From the NCBI RefSeq assembly GCF_016427535.1, contig NZ_JAELXV010000011.1, forward strand, positions 1 through 64,000: DNA of 64,000 bases, in the 5' to 3' direction. A model generated the notes under the pieces. It searched no databases and was not told where the DNA came from. It saw only the letters and a program-made list of their open reading frames with translations. Shown here piece after piece: positions 8,770 to 17,154 of this stretch. A program made the position numbers and the translations under genes. Source of the stretch: Hymenobacter sp. BT559 (lineage in GTDB: Bacteria > Bacteroidota > Bacteroidia > Cytophagales > Hymenobacteraceae). Within the stretch, counting starts at the first letter, position 1. Each line of letters opens with the position of its first letter.

Positions 8770-9528
8770 ATGTCCCTGGCTATTGGCATCATTCCGGCCC
8801 GCTACGCATCTACCCGCCTGCCTGGCAAGCCCCTGGTTGACCTAGGGGGCCAAACCATGATTCAGCGCGTGGTGGGCCAGGCGCACCAGGCCGGCCTGGC
8901 CCGCGTGGTGGTGGCCACCGACGACGAGCGCATCCTACGCCATGTGCAGGAGTTTGGCGGCGAGGCCGTGCTCACGCGGCCCGACCACCCCAGCGGTACC
9001 GACCGCGTGTGGGAGGCCTATGAGCACCTAGGCAGCCCCACTGAAGTGAGCTGCATCGTCAACATCCAGGGCGACGAGCCTTTCATTCACCCCGCCCAGA
9101 TTCAGGCGCTCGTCACGCTGTTCGACCAGCACACGCCGCCCGACATTGCCACGCTCATTAAGCCCGTCATCACCGACGAAGAGCTGTTCAGCCCCCACCT
9201 GCCCAAGGTCGTGACCGACCGACGCGGGCGGGCGCTGTACTTCAGCCGCCACTCCCTGCCCTACCAGCGCCAGCAGCCCGAGGGCGAGTGGCTGCTGCAC
9301 CACCCCTACCACCGCCACCTAGGCCTCTATGCCTACCGTCCCGACGTGCTGCGCCAGCTTACGCAACTGCCGCCCTCGCCCCTCGAAGTGGCCGAGAGCT
9401 TAGAACAATTGCGCTGGCTCGAAAACGGCTTCGTGATTCAAACCGCCGTGACTGAGCTGGACGCTTTTGGCATTGACACGCCCGAGGATGTGCGCCGTGC
9501 TCTGCTCCGACTGGGTGTGGGCGCCTAG
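8770..9528 (+). CDS. kdsB: 3-deoxy-manno-octulosonate cytidylyltransferase
   Basis: KdsB activates Kdo with CTP to CMP-Kdo for lipopolysaccharide inner-core synthesis in the cytoplasm. The 252-residue product has the normal length and motifs: IIPARYASTRLPGKPL at residues 6-21, VNIQGDEPFI near 97, a YFSRHSLPY stretch near 157, and HLGLYAYRP near 190. ATG 8770 is preferred over an upstream TTG because it places IGIIPAR at the usual position. Its stop codon is 2 bases from the stop of the convergent DUF1622 gene, with no terminator between. Confidence 0.95.
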   Translation: MSLAIGIIPARYASTRLPGKPLVDLGGQTMIQRVVGQAHQAGLARVVVATDDERILRHVQEFGGEAVLTRPDHPSGTDRVWEAYEHLGSPTEVSCIVNIQGDEPFIHPAQIQALVTLFDQHTPPDIATLIKPVITDEELFSPHLPKVVTDRRGRALYFSRHSLPYQRQQPEGEWLLHHPYHRHLGLYAYRPDVLRQLTQLPPSPLEVAESLEQLRWLENGFVIQTAVTELDAFGIDTPEDVRRALLRLGVGA

Positions 9529-9530
9529 GT

Positions 9531-9977
9531 CTACTCTTTCGCACCTCGCCCCACTACTTCTTCCTCATCGCCGCTTTGCCGGCGTTCTTCCTGCATTTCT
9601 TTGGAAAGGAAGAAGTTGAGCGCGGTGCGGATAATAGCAATGGCCCCGAGCTTGCCAATCTGCTCCCAGCTTGGCGCAATGGCCGTGGACAGAATATCAG
9701 CTCCGAGCTGAAACTCCAGGGCCAGCGCCAGATAGCGCGCTAGCGTGAGGCGAATGGCCGTGAAGTCGGCCGTGCGCCGGTTTAACAAGGCCTTTACCAG
9801 TAGTGCGCCCGCCGTGATGATACCTAGGGCGATGATGGTAGCGCCCACCAACTCGACGCCCAGCTTGAGCCACTGCACGGCGGCCACCACGGCATCTTCG
9901 GTGCGGGCAAAGGCGGTGCTAGGCGCTGGCAGGCGCAGGTTTTCGGCCTGGACGAAGGCTGTACTAAAAGCTTTCAT
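9531..9977 (-). CDS. DUF1622 family membrane protein
   Basis: A 148-residue protein with about three membrane helices. The stretch RYLALALEFQLGADILSTAI followed by PSWEQIGKLGAIAIIRTALNFFL is the signature of DUF1622 inner-membrane proteins, whose function is unknown. A charged tail (EERRQSGDEEEVV) ends the protein. It lies 10 bases downstream of the HPP-family gene in the same direction, so the two are probably co-transcribed. Confidence 0.85.
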   Translation of the reverse strand: MKAFSTAFVQAENLRLPAPSTAFARTEDAVVAAVQWLKLGVELVGATIIALGIITAGALLVKALLNRRTADFTAIRLTLARYLALALEFQLGADILSTAIAPSWEQIGKLGAIAIIRTALNFFLSKEMQEERRQSGDEEEVVGRGAKE

Positions 9978-9987
9978 AGAGTGCTCC

Positions 9988-10542
9988 TCAACTAACGGGC
10001 GTAAAGCGCCGGACCAAATACGCCGACCCGCGCTGCACGGCCAGCAGCACGAGCACCAGCCCTACGGCCAGCCCAAACAGCAGCAAATTGCCCTCGCCGG
10101 TGCCGGCCCGAAAGGCAAAGTTCAAGGCCGTAGCCACGGCGGGCGGGTGCATAGTATTGGTTAGTATCATGACGGCTATGACGCCCACCAGCGCCAGCGC
10201 CGCCCCTGGGTAGCCCGGCCCCAGCCAGGTGTGGAAACCAAAACCCAGCATCGCCCCCGACAGCTGGCTGATGACCAGCGTGCGAGCACTATTGGCTGGG
10301 TGGCCGGGGTCGAGGTAAATCAAAAAGCAGCTCGACGCCAGCGACGCGAAGAGCAGCTGTTGGTTGCTCAGCAGCTTGAGCAGCCACAGAAGCCCCAGCA
10401 CCGTGACGGTGGGCAATAGCGCCAGTAAGATTTCGCGGCGCCAAGCCAGGCGGGGGCGACCTAATGGGGCGGCCGGCGTGGCCGCGGTGGTAGCAGGTGG
10501 AGGGGGCATAAAAACTAGCACGGGCGAGTTCACAGCTCCCAT
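9988..10542 (-). CDS. HPP family membrane protein
   Basis: A 184-residue protein with four or five membrane helices and the family-naming motif in TNTMHPPAVATALNF near residue 128, plus LDPGHPANSARTLVISQLSG near 77. HPP proteins are integral membrane proteins; some plant and cyanobacterial members transport nitrite in organelles. The role here is open. A proline-rich N-terminus precedes the first helix. It forms a two-gene unit with the DUF1622 gene. Confidence 0.82.
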   Translation of the reverse strand: MGAVNSPVLVFMPPPPATTAATPAAPLGRPRLAWRREILLALLPTVTVLGLLWLLKLLSNQQLLFASLASSCFLIYLDPGHPANSARTLVISQLSGAMLGFGFHTWLGPGYPGAALALVGVIAVMILTNTMHPPAVATALNFAFRAGTGEGNLLLFGLAVGLVLVLLAVQRGSAYLVRRFTPVS

Positions 10543-10614
10543 ACGGCTAACTAGCTACCTAGGTAGATTTTCCCGGCTTACGCTACCCCGAGCCGCAACT
10601 GTGAAGCTGATAGT

Positions 10615-10655
10615 AAAAAGGGCGAGCGCGGAAACTTGTGTTCCCATGCTCGCCC
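10615..10655 (-). terminator. Intrinsic terminator of the ybbP-like permease gene
   Basis: Arms GGGCGAGC (10620-10627) and GCTCGCCC (10648-10655) form the hairpin. On the minus strand it is followed by TTTTT (10619-10615). It lies 27 bases after the permease stop codon. Confidence 0.85.
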
Positions 10656-10682
10656 GGTTAAGAATCACTTGCTATCAACAAC

Positions 10683-13217
10683 TTAACCCTCAGCTCGCAG
10701 CACCGCCAGCGGCGGCTGGCTGAGCACCGAACGGCTATTGAGGCCACCAATGAGCGCCGTAAGGCCCGCTACCAGTGCCACCAGGGCCGGCAGCCACAGG
10801 AGGCTACTGCTAACGAAGGGTGTTTCGAAGACCCAGAACGCCAGTGCCCACGCGGCCAGCGCTGCTAGCAGCATGCCCGCCAGTGCGGCCAAGGTGCCCA
10901 ACAAGGCGTATTCGAGCACCGTGATGCGCAAAATCTGGCTGCGGCTGGCGCCTAGGGTGCGCAATAGTACGCTTTCGCGGGTGCGCTGATAGCGGCTGAT
11001 GAGCACCGAGCTGGCTAGCACCAGCAGCCCGGTGAGGATGCTGAAGCCCGCCATAAAGCGAATGACAAACGAGATTTTGCTCAAAATCTCATCCACGGTT
11101 TGCAGCACCAGCCCTAGGTCGATGGCCGACACGTTGGGGAAGTCGCGCACCAACGCCCGCTGGGCGGCGGCGAGCTGTTGGTTGTCCTTTACCCGCGTCA
11201 GAATGACGTGGAATTGCGGCGCGGGTTCGAGCACGCCAGTTGGGAAGACGACTAAGAAATTGGTTTGTACCCGCGCCCAATCGACCTCGCGGGTGCCGCC
11301 CACCACGGCGCTGAGCGGCGCACCCTGCACGTTGAAAGTCAGCGTGTCGCCGAGCTTCAGCTTGACGCGCTTGAAGTAATCGCCATCGACCGACACGCGG
11401 GGCAGGCCACCGGCCACCGCGGGCCTAGGTGGCGTGCCAGCCGTCAGCTTCTCGCTGGCGCTGAGCGTATCGCGGTACGTGACGCGGTATTCTCGCGTGA
11501 GGGCAAAGCGCGGGATGCCATTAGCGGTGTCTTTGCGCAGCTCGCCCACCGTGCGGCGGTTGATGGAGGCCAACCGCATGGTCACGATGGGCACGCGCTG
11601 CATGACAGGAATGCCTTCCTTGAGCAGCAGCTGCTCGACGCCCTTTTGCTGCTCGGTCTGGATGTCAAACAGCACCAGATTGGGTTGCTGCCCGCTAGCC
11701 GACAACTGCACCCGGCTCAGCAACAGACTTTGGGTAAGGAAAAGAGTAGCCAGCAAAAACGTACCCAGCCCCAGCGAGATAATGAGCGTAACGGTTTGGT
11801 TTTGGGGCCGAAATAAATTGGCCAGTCCCTGCCGCGCCACGTAGCTCCAGCCCACCGGGAAGTAGCGCCGCAGCAAATAGCGCAGCCCTAGCCCCAGCCC
11901 TGCCAGCGCCCCTAGGGCCACTAGTAGCCCCGCCGCAAACCCAAGCGCCTGCTTCCACTCGCGGGTTTGGGCATAAGCGAAGGCCACAATAAAAATGAGC
12001 ACGATGCCTAGCACCAGCCCGCGCAGCGGGTCGGGGGCTGCGGTATCCTCATCAAACGAGGCGCGCAGCACGCGCAGCGGCGATACCCGCCGGATGCCTA
12101 GCAGCGGCAGCAGCGCAAATAGCACCGCCATGGCCAGCCCCGTCACGAGCCCGATGGCCACAGCGCCCGGCGACACCGCCACACTCACGGCTACCGGCAA
12201 AAAGCTGCCTAGCACCTTGGGCAGTACTAGCTGCACCACGGCACCTAGGGCCGCCCCAATGATGGCCCCCAGCAGCCCTAACCCCGACGTTTGAATGAGG
12301 TAAATGAGCAGCGCCTGCCGGCCGCTGGCGCCCAGGCAGCGCAACACCGCCACCGAGGCCAGCTTTTCCTGCACGTAGAGGTTCACGGCGCTAGCCACGC
12401 CCACGCAGCCCAGCAGCAGCGCCACGAAGGCCACGAGACTCAGGAAGCGCGTAAGGTCACGGAAGGCGCGGCCAGTTTGCTGCTGGCGGCTGGCCACAGT
12501 GTCGGAGTCGATGTTGCTGGCTTCGAGCTTGCTTTCTAGCGGCTTGATGGTGGCGGCCACGTCGGTGCCGGGCGCAAACTGATAGTAGGTGCGGTATTGC
12601 ACGCGGCTGCCGGGCTTAATGAGGTTGGTGCGTGCCAGCAAGCTTTTGGGGATAAACACCTTGGGTGCCACTGCCGAGCTAAAGCCCGTCTGGCCCGGTG
12701 TACTCAGCACCCGGCCCACGATGGGCAAGGTCAGCGTACCCACCTTCACGGAGTCGCCCACGCGGGCGTTGAACTGCGCCAGCAGCACGTCATCCACGAG
12801 CGCCCCGGCGCTTTGGCCGGACTTGAACTGCGCGGCGGCCGCGGCCGGCTGCGTCTCCCACTCGCCGTAGTAAGGAAACCCGGGCCCTAGAGCCCGCACC
12901 TGCGCCAGCCGCACGCCCTGGGTGCGCGGAAACGACACCAACGACGCAAACGAAGCCTCCTCGCTGCGCGTGCGGCCCAGCGTGGCCAGGGTCGGCACCA
13001 GCTTGGCATCAAAGGGCTGGCTCGACGAAAGCACCAAATCGGCACCTAGGAGCTCGCGCGCCTGCTCGCCGATGCTGCGCGCCAGGTTATCACCAAACGA
13101 ATTGATGCCCACCAGCGCCGCAATACCCAGCACAATGCTCGACATAAACAGCGCCAGCCGCGAGCGGCTACGGCGCGAGTCGCGCCACGCCATCGTTATT
13201 AACCACTTGAAATCCAT
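10683..13217 (-). CDS. ABC transporter permease, YbbP/FtsX family
   Basis: An 844-residue inner-membrane protein. It begins with a cytoplasmic segment and a first helix (ALFMSSIVLGIAALVGI), followed by a large periplasmic MacB-like domain at about 40-250. Then come an FtsX helix block (near 260-380), two central helices, a second periplasmic domain (about 490-700) and a second FtsX block at the C-terminus. This duplicated FtsX layout matches YbbP. With the ATPase at 13460-14155 and the divergent tesA-like gene it reproduces the enterobacterial tesA-ybbA-ybbP neighbourhood. The substrate is unknown; lipids or lipoproteins are plausible. A 192-bp repeat separates it from its ATPase gene. Confidence 0.88.
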   Translation of the reverse strand: MDFKWLITMAWRDSRRSRSRLALFMSSIVLGIAALVGINSFGDNLARSIGEQARELLGADLVLSSSQPFDAKLVPTLATLGRTRSEEASFASLVSFPRTQGVRLAQVRALGPGFPYYGEWETQPAAAAAQFKSGQSAGALVDDVLLAQFNARVGDSVKVGTLTLPIVGRVLSTPGQTGFSSAVAPKVFIPKSLLARTNLIKPGSRVQYRTYYQFAPGTDVAATIKPLESKLEASNIDSDTVASRQQQTGRAFRDLTRFLSLVAFVALLLGCVGVASAVNLYVQEKLASVAVLRCLGASGRQALLIYLIQTSGLGLLGAIIGAALGAVVQLVLPKVLGSFLPVAVSVAVSPGAVAIGLVTGLAMAVLFALLPLLGIRRVSPLRVLRASFDEDTAAPDPLRGLVLGIVLIFIVAFAYAQTREWKQALGFAAGLLVALGALAGLGLGLRYLLRRYFPVGWSYVARQGLANLFRPQNQTVTLIISLGLGTFLLATLFLTQSLLLSRVQLSASGQQPNLVLFDIQTEQQKGVEQLLLKEGIPVMQRVPIVTMRLASINRRTVGELRKDTANGIPRFALTREYRVTYRDTLSASEKLTAGTPPRPAVAGGLPRVSVDGDYFKRVKLKLGDTLTFNVQGAPLSAVVGGTREVDWARVQTNFLVVFPTGVLEPAPQFHVILTRVKDNQQLAAAQRALVRDFPNVSAIDLGLVLQTVDEILSKISFVIRFMAGFSILTGLLVLASSVLISRYQRTRESVLLRTLGASRSQILRITVLEYALLGTLAALAGMLLAALAAWALAFWVFETPFVSSSLLWLPALVALVAGLTALIGGLNSRSVLSQPPLAVLRAEG

Positions 13218-13228
13218 ATCACTTTTTA

Positions 13229-13420
13229 CTGGCGCGAGTTTAGCGAAGCGTAACTCGTGCCGATGATGACGTGGAAGCTATGCCTCCACTGCCGCACCAG
13301 CGGCACTATTGTTGGAAATATTTATTGCTAGCCTAACGCCGCTTGCCGCATTCGCAGCAGTGGAGTTGAAAACTCCACGTCATCATCGGCACGAGTTACG
13401 CTTCGCTAAACTCGCGCCAG
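13229..13420. repeat. 192-bp inverted-repeat element, family E copy 1
   Basis: The arms 13229-13275 and 13374-13420 are 47-bp perfect inverted repeats starting CTGGCGCGAGTTTAGCGAAG. The interior has a second GTGGA/TCCAC-centred inverted region with GCCGC motifs. A diverged copy of nearly the same length lies at 48737-48930. It sits between two genes of one apparent operon. There is no coding capacity, so it resembles a non-autonomous MITE or a REP-derived element. Confidence 0.9.
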
Positions 13421-13459
13421 CTGCACAACCAGCCACATAACCGCGCGCCAGCCGCACGG

Positions 13460-14155
13460 CTATAGGCTGACACTGGATTTGCCCGCAGTTTCCTCTATCA
13501 CTTTGCCGCCTTTCATGCGCATCACACGCTGAGTTTTGGCGGCTAGCTCCAGGTCGTGGGTCACGAGCACAAGCGTGGTACCGGCTTCCTTATTTAAGTC
13601 GAATAGCAGCCCCTGCACGGTTTCGGCCGTGTCGGGGTCAAGGTTGCCAGTAGGCTCGTCGGCAAAGAGAATGGCCGGACGGTTAGCAAAGGCGCGGGCC
13701 AGGCTCACACGCTGCTGCTCGCCGCCCGAGAGCTGGGCCGGGTAGTGGTGCCCACGCTCGCCCAGGCCCACCCGCTCGAGCAGGCCCTGCGCTACACGGG
13801 CCACGTTGCGCTCGCCGCGCAGCTCCAGAGGTACCTGCACGTTTTCAAGAGCCGTGAGGGTGGGCAGCAGCTGAAAATTCTGAAAAATGAAGCCCACGTG
13901 CTGGTTGCGCACCGCCGCCCGCTGGTCTTCGCTCAGCGCATCTAGCTTAATGCCTTGCAGCGTAACGCTGCCGCTACTAGCCCGGTCGAGGCCAGCGCAC
14001 AGGCCTAGGAGCGTCGTTTTGCCGCTGCCCGACGGCCCCACAATGGCAAACGTATCGGCCGGCTGCAGGCTAAAGCTGACTTCGTGCAGCACCGTGAGCT
14101 GGCGGCCAGCGCTGGTATAGGTCTTGGTGAGGTTTTCGACTTGGAGGCTGGTCAT
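13460..14155 (-). CDS. ABC transporter ATP-binding protein, YbbA/LolD type
   Basis: A 231-residue nucleotide-binding subunit with Walker A GPSGSGKTT near residue 39, Q-loop FIFQNFQLLPTLTALENV near 90, signature LSGGEQQRVSLARAF near 143, Walker B ILFADEPTGNLD near 163, and switch histidine in LVTHD near 195. It hydrolyses ATP to drive the permease at 10683-13217, which is read in the same direction across a 242-base gap filled by a repeat. The divergent tesA-like gene supports the YbbA assignment. Confidence 0.92.
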   Translation of the reverse strand: MTSLQVENLTKTYTSAGRQLTVLHEVSFSLQPADTFAIVGPSGSGKTTLLGLCAGLDRASSGSVTLQGIKLDALSEDQRAAVRNQHVGFIFQNFQLLPTLTALENVQVPLELRGERNVARVAQGLLERVGLGERGHHYPAQLSGGEQQRVSLARAFANRPAILFADEPTGNLDPDTAETVQGLLFDLNKEAGTTLVLVTHDLELAAKTQRVMRMKGGKVIEETAGKSSVSL

Positions 14156-14177
14156 CTACTTAAATGGAAACACGCTC

Positions 14178-14270
14178 GTCATGCAGAGCGTAGCGAAGCA
14201 TCTCGCGTGGTGCAGTACTCAATGAGTAAACAACGAAGCGAGCGAGATGCTTCACTACGCGCTGCATGAC
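14178..14270. repeat. Palindromic intergenic repeat, family A copy 2
   Basis: The 29-base arms 14178-14206 and 14242-14270 (GTCATGCAGAGCGTAGCGAA...) pair with two mismatches. It lies between the divergent ATPase and esterase genes, so it may overlap their promoter region. Confidence 0.85.
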
Positions 14271-14393
14271 TGCCTTTGCATTGTGCGCGAGGAAAAGATA
14301 TTTCGGGAAGAAAATCGTCTCCCCAGAGGTTATAAGCTACGTAGGACGCACAACAGCGGCCTATACTTTCGCTCGTTTTTGCTTTTTTCTCTT

Positions 14394-15074
14394 ATGAAGT
14401 ACCTGCCTGGAAGCGCCTTGCTGCTGGCCCTGCTGGCCGCTGGCTGCCACTCCGACACCCCCGCCACTACTGCGGCTGCGCCCGCCACTGCCGCGGCCAC
14501 CAAAGCCCCGGCCGCGAAGTCGCAGCAAACCATCCTGTTTTTTGGCGACAGTATCACGGCTGGCTTGGGCGTGGACCCCGACGAGGCTTACCCTGCCCTT
14601 ATCGGCAACAAAGTCGACTCGCTGCACCTGCCCTACACCGTGGTAAATGCGGGCCTCAGCGGCGAAACCACCGCCGGCGGCCGCTCGCGCCTGCACTGGG
14701 TGCTGAGCCGCCAGCCCGTGCACGTATTTGTGCTAGAGCTGGGCGGCAACGACGGCCTGCGCGGCCTCCCCCTGGCCGACACGCGCAAAAACCTGCAAGC
14801 CATCATCGACACGGTGCGTCAAACGTCGCCGCAAACCAAAATCGTGTTGGCCGGCATGCAGATTCCGCCCAACATGGGGCCCGCCTACGCCGCCGAGTTC
14901 AAGCAGCTCTACGCCGATATTGCCACTAAGAACAAGCTCACACTCATTCCGTTCCTGCTCGAAAACGTGGGCGGCATTGCTAAACTCAACCAGGCCGATG
15001 GCATCCACCCTACCCCCGAAGGCCACCGCCTAGTAGCCCGCACCGTGTGGCGCACTGTGCAGCCGCTGCTGTAG
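14394..15074 (+). CDS. SGNH-type arylesterase/lysophospholipase lipoprotein (TesA-like)
   Basis: A 226-residue GDSL/SGNH hydrolase. The N-terminus MKYLPGSALLLALLAAGC is a lipoprotein signal with the lipobox LAAGC. The catalytic blocks are FFGDSITAG (Ser), VVNAGLSGETT (Gly), ELGGNDGLRG (Asn) and DGIHPTPEGH (Asp/His). Such enzymes cleave short acyl or aryl esters and lysophospholipids. ATG 14394 was chosen because it gives a clean lipoprotein signal; the longer frame runs into the upstream repeat. It is divergent from ybbA/ybbP, as in many bacteria. Confidence 0.9.
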   Translation: MKYLPGSALLLALLAAGCHSDTPATTAAAPATAAATKAPAAKSQQTILFFGDSITAGLGVDPDEAYPALIGNKVDSLHLPYTVVNAGLSGETTAGGRSRLHWVLSRQPVHVFVLELGGNDGLRGLPLADTRKNLQAIIDTVRQTSPQTKIVLAGMQIPPNMGPAYAAEFKQLYADIATKNKLTLIPFLLENVGGIAKLNQADGIHPTPEGHRLVARTVWRTVQPLL

Positions 15075-15083
15075 TATAGCGGC

Positions 15084-15623
15084 ATGGAAATCCCGGTAAT
15101 CGAAACCGCGCGGCTGCGGCTGCGCGGCCACTACCCCAGCGACTTGGCCCCCGCAGTAGCCATGTTTCAGGAGCCGCAGTTCTACCAGTACCTCGCTGGC
15201 CACCCGCTGCCCGAAGAAGAGGTGTGGACCAAGCTGCTTCGCCATATGGGGGTGTGGCACCTGTGTGGCTACGGCTTCTGGGCCGTAGAAGAAAAGGCTA
15301 CGGGTCAGTATATTGGAGCCGTGGGCTTTGGCGAGTGGCAGCGCGACATTACGCCTTCCCTCAAGGGCTTTCCCGAAGTGGGCTGGGTGCTGGCGCCTCA
15401 CACGCACGGCCAGGGCTACGCCCTGGAAGCGGCGCAAGCGGCCCTGGCCTGGGGCGACGCACAGTTGCCCCAGGCTCGCACAGTTTGCCTCATCGATATA
15501 GGCAATGCGGCTTCGCTGCGCCTGGCGGCGAAGGTTGGCTACCGGGAAATCGACCGGGTGAGCTACAAAGGCATCGCGGTGGTGCTACTGGAGCGGTGGG
15601 CGGCTGAGCGACCTAGTAGCTGA
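15084..15623 (+). CDS. GNAT family N-acetyltransferase (RimJ/RimL-like)
   Basis: A 179-residue acetyltransferase beginning MEIPVIETARLRLRGHYPSD, the usual RimJ/RimL opening. The acetyl-CoA binding region is VGWVLAPHTHGQGYALEAAQAALAW-like near residue 92, where the R/Q-x-x-G-x-G/A loop is HGQGYA. A typical ending motif NAASLRLAAKVGYREIDR lies near 146. The substrate (protein N-terminus, antibiotic or small amine) cannot be predicted. It starts 9 bases after the esterase stop codon and is likely co-transcribed with it. Confidence 0.85.
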   Translation: MEIPVIETARLRLRGHYPSDLAPAVAMFQEPQFYQYLAGHPLPEEEVWTKLLRHMGVWHLCGYGFWAVEEKATGQYIGAVGFGEWQRDITPSLKGFPEVGWVLAPHTHGQGYALEAAQAALAWGDAQLPQARTVCLIDIGNAASLRLAAKVGYREIDRVSYKGIAVVLLERWAAERPSS

Positions 15624-15665
15624 AAAAACGACTACCGCAACTGAGAAATCCACCGCACCCGTGAT

Positions 15666-15899
15666 TTAGATAACCCGCACGCCATCTACGTTTACTTCGT
15701 CGCGCAGTAAATCGAGGTTGCGGTAAGCCAGCGGGCGGCCCTCTGCGGTGCTCAGCGCGGGCAGTTCGCCCAGCAGCGCAATGTCGAGTATAAGCTGCGT
15801 GAGCTTGCGCTCGCCTAGGTACACAGCTACGGGGCGGGCCCGGTGCTGGGTCGCGTAGCCCGCCAGGGCCTGGTCTATCTCGCGCAAAACCATACTCAT
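15666..15899 (-). CDS. Small hypothetical protein
   Basis: A protein of about 77 residues with a helical N-terminus (MVLREIDQALAGYATQH), a central VAVYLGERKLTQLILDIALLGELP stretch, and a beta-rich end (GRPLAYRNLDLLRDEVNVDGVRVI). It is soluble with no signal. Codon use is like that of the neighbours. ATG 15899 or 15893 may be the start. I recognise no family. It lies alone between convergent and divergent neighbours. Confidence 0.6.
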   Translation of the reverse strand: MSMVLREIDQALAGYATQHRARPVAVYLGERKLTQLILDIALLGELPALSTAEGRPLAYRNLDLLRDEVNVDGVRVI

Positions 15900-16019
15900 A
15901 ATCACATGAGCCTAAGGTGGGAAGCGCCTTAAAGCTAAACAAAGCTCCGCAATATTCCAACTATCGGCTTTGCACCGCTCGCCCCAAGCCCTTCCCCTCC
16001 CCGACCTTTGCCCTTACTT

Positions 16020-16850
16020 ATGACTACTGCTGCTACTGCCGGCGCGGCCCGGCCCATCGGTATTTTTGACTCCGGCATTGGGGGGCTCACTGTGGCCCGG
16101 GCCGTGGCCCAGCGCCTGCCCCACGAGCGGCTGGTGTACTTCGGCGACACGGCCCACTTGCCCTACGGCGAGAAAAGCACCGCTGCTATCCAAGCCTACT
16201 CCATCAAAATCTGCGACGTGCTGCTGCGCCAGCATTGCAAGCTCATCCTCATTGCCTGCAACTCGGCCAGTGCCGCCGCCTACGAGCTAGTGCGCGAGTA
16301 CGTGGGCTCTAAAGCCCAGGTAGTGGGCATGATAGACCCCGTAGTGCAGCACGTGGGCCAGCACTACGCCGGCCGGCCGGTGGGCCTCATCGGCACCAAG
16401 CAAACGGTGGGCTCCAACATTTACCGCAAGAAAATCGACCAGCTCGACCTAGGCGTAGACCTCCACGCCCTGGCCACTCCGCTGCTCGTGCCCATGATTG
16501 AGGAAGGCTTTTTTGCGGGCCGCGTGTCGGAGGAAATCATCCGCGCCTACCTCGACCATCCCACCCTGCACGGCATTGATGCGCTGCTGCTGGCCTGCAC
16601 CCACTTCCCGCTCATCAAACCCCAGATGGAGGCCCACTACCAAGGCCGCGTGGCCGTGCTCGACCCCTCCGATGTGGTAGCCGCCACCGTGGCCGAAGCT
16701 CTGGCGGCCCGCCAGCTGCTCGCCGCCCCGGCCGATACTGCGCCCGCACACCACTTCTACGTGAGCGATTTCACGCGCTCGTTTGAGGAAAGTACGCGCA
16801 TTTTCTTTGGCCAGGAAGTGCAGCTCGAACACTATCCGCTCTGGGAGTAG
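16020..16850 (+). CDS. murI: Glutamate racemase
   Basis: MurI converts L- to D-glutamate for peptidoglycan stem peptides in the cytoplasm. The 276-residue protein has IGIFDSGIGGLTVARAV near residue 12, YFGDTAHLPYGEKS near 39, the first catalytic cysteine in LIACNSASAAAY near 76, and the second in LLLACTHFPLI near 187. ATG 16020 is preferred over an upstream TTG at 16008. A strong terminator follows 26 bases after the stop codon, so the gene is probably monocistronic. Confidence 0.95.
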   Translation: MTTAATAGAARPIGIFDSGIGGLTVARAVAQRLPHERLVYFGDTAHLPYGEKSTAAIQAYSIKICDVLLRQHCKLILIACNSASAAAYELVREYVGSKAQVVGMIDPVVQHVGQHYAGRPVGLIGTKQTVGSNIYRKKIDQLDLGVDLHALATPLLVPMIEEGFFAGRVSEEIIRAYLDHPTLHGIDALLLACTHFPLIKPQMEAHYQGRVAVLDPSDVVAATVAEALAARQLLAAPADTAPAHHFYVSDFTRSFEESTRIFFGQEVQLEHYPLWE

Positions 16851-16875
16851 GCAGGTGCTTTACGTGGTCTTTCGT

Positions 16876-16910
16876 AAGCCGCCCTAGGTAGTACCTAAGG
16901 CGGCTTTTTT
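16876..16910 (+). terminator. Intrinsic terminator of murI
   Basis: Arms AAGCCGCC (16876-16883) and GGCGGCTT (16899-16906) extend inward through CCTAGGTA/GTACCTAAG and are followed by TTTTTT ending at 16910. Confidence 0.9.
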
Positions 16911-17154
16911 GTGCACAATCAGCTAGGAAACCTGCTCACCGGCATACTTTCTTATATCTTTTGTACAATTGAATCGATTTCCTCTATATAAGAAAACAAA
17001 GAATAATTTTAAGATTGGTTATCAACTATTTGAATCATTACTTATACACTCAAAATTTATAGTAGCTTTGATTGCTACCACTTAGGTAGCAGATACTCTT
17101 TCAACTTCTTAGCTGTTTTACTCTACTACTATTGCACCACTTCTATTATACCTG
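16911..17154. other. AT-rich upstream region of the T9SS-exported protein
   Basis: No gene is visible. The region is far richer in A and T than the average here and carries a TAGCTTTG promoter element at 17063-17070. Confidence 0.6.
17063..17070 (+). promoter_or_regulatory. Probable -7 element of the 1100-residue secreted protein gene
   Basis: TAGCTTTG matches TAnnTTTG fully and lies 84 bases before the ATG. A TTTG at 17029-17032 is about 30 bases upstream, too far for a normal -33 element, so only the -7 part is supported. Confidence 0.5.
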
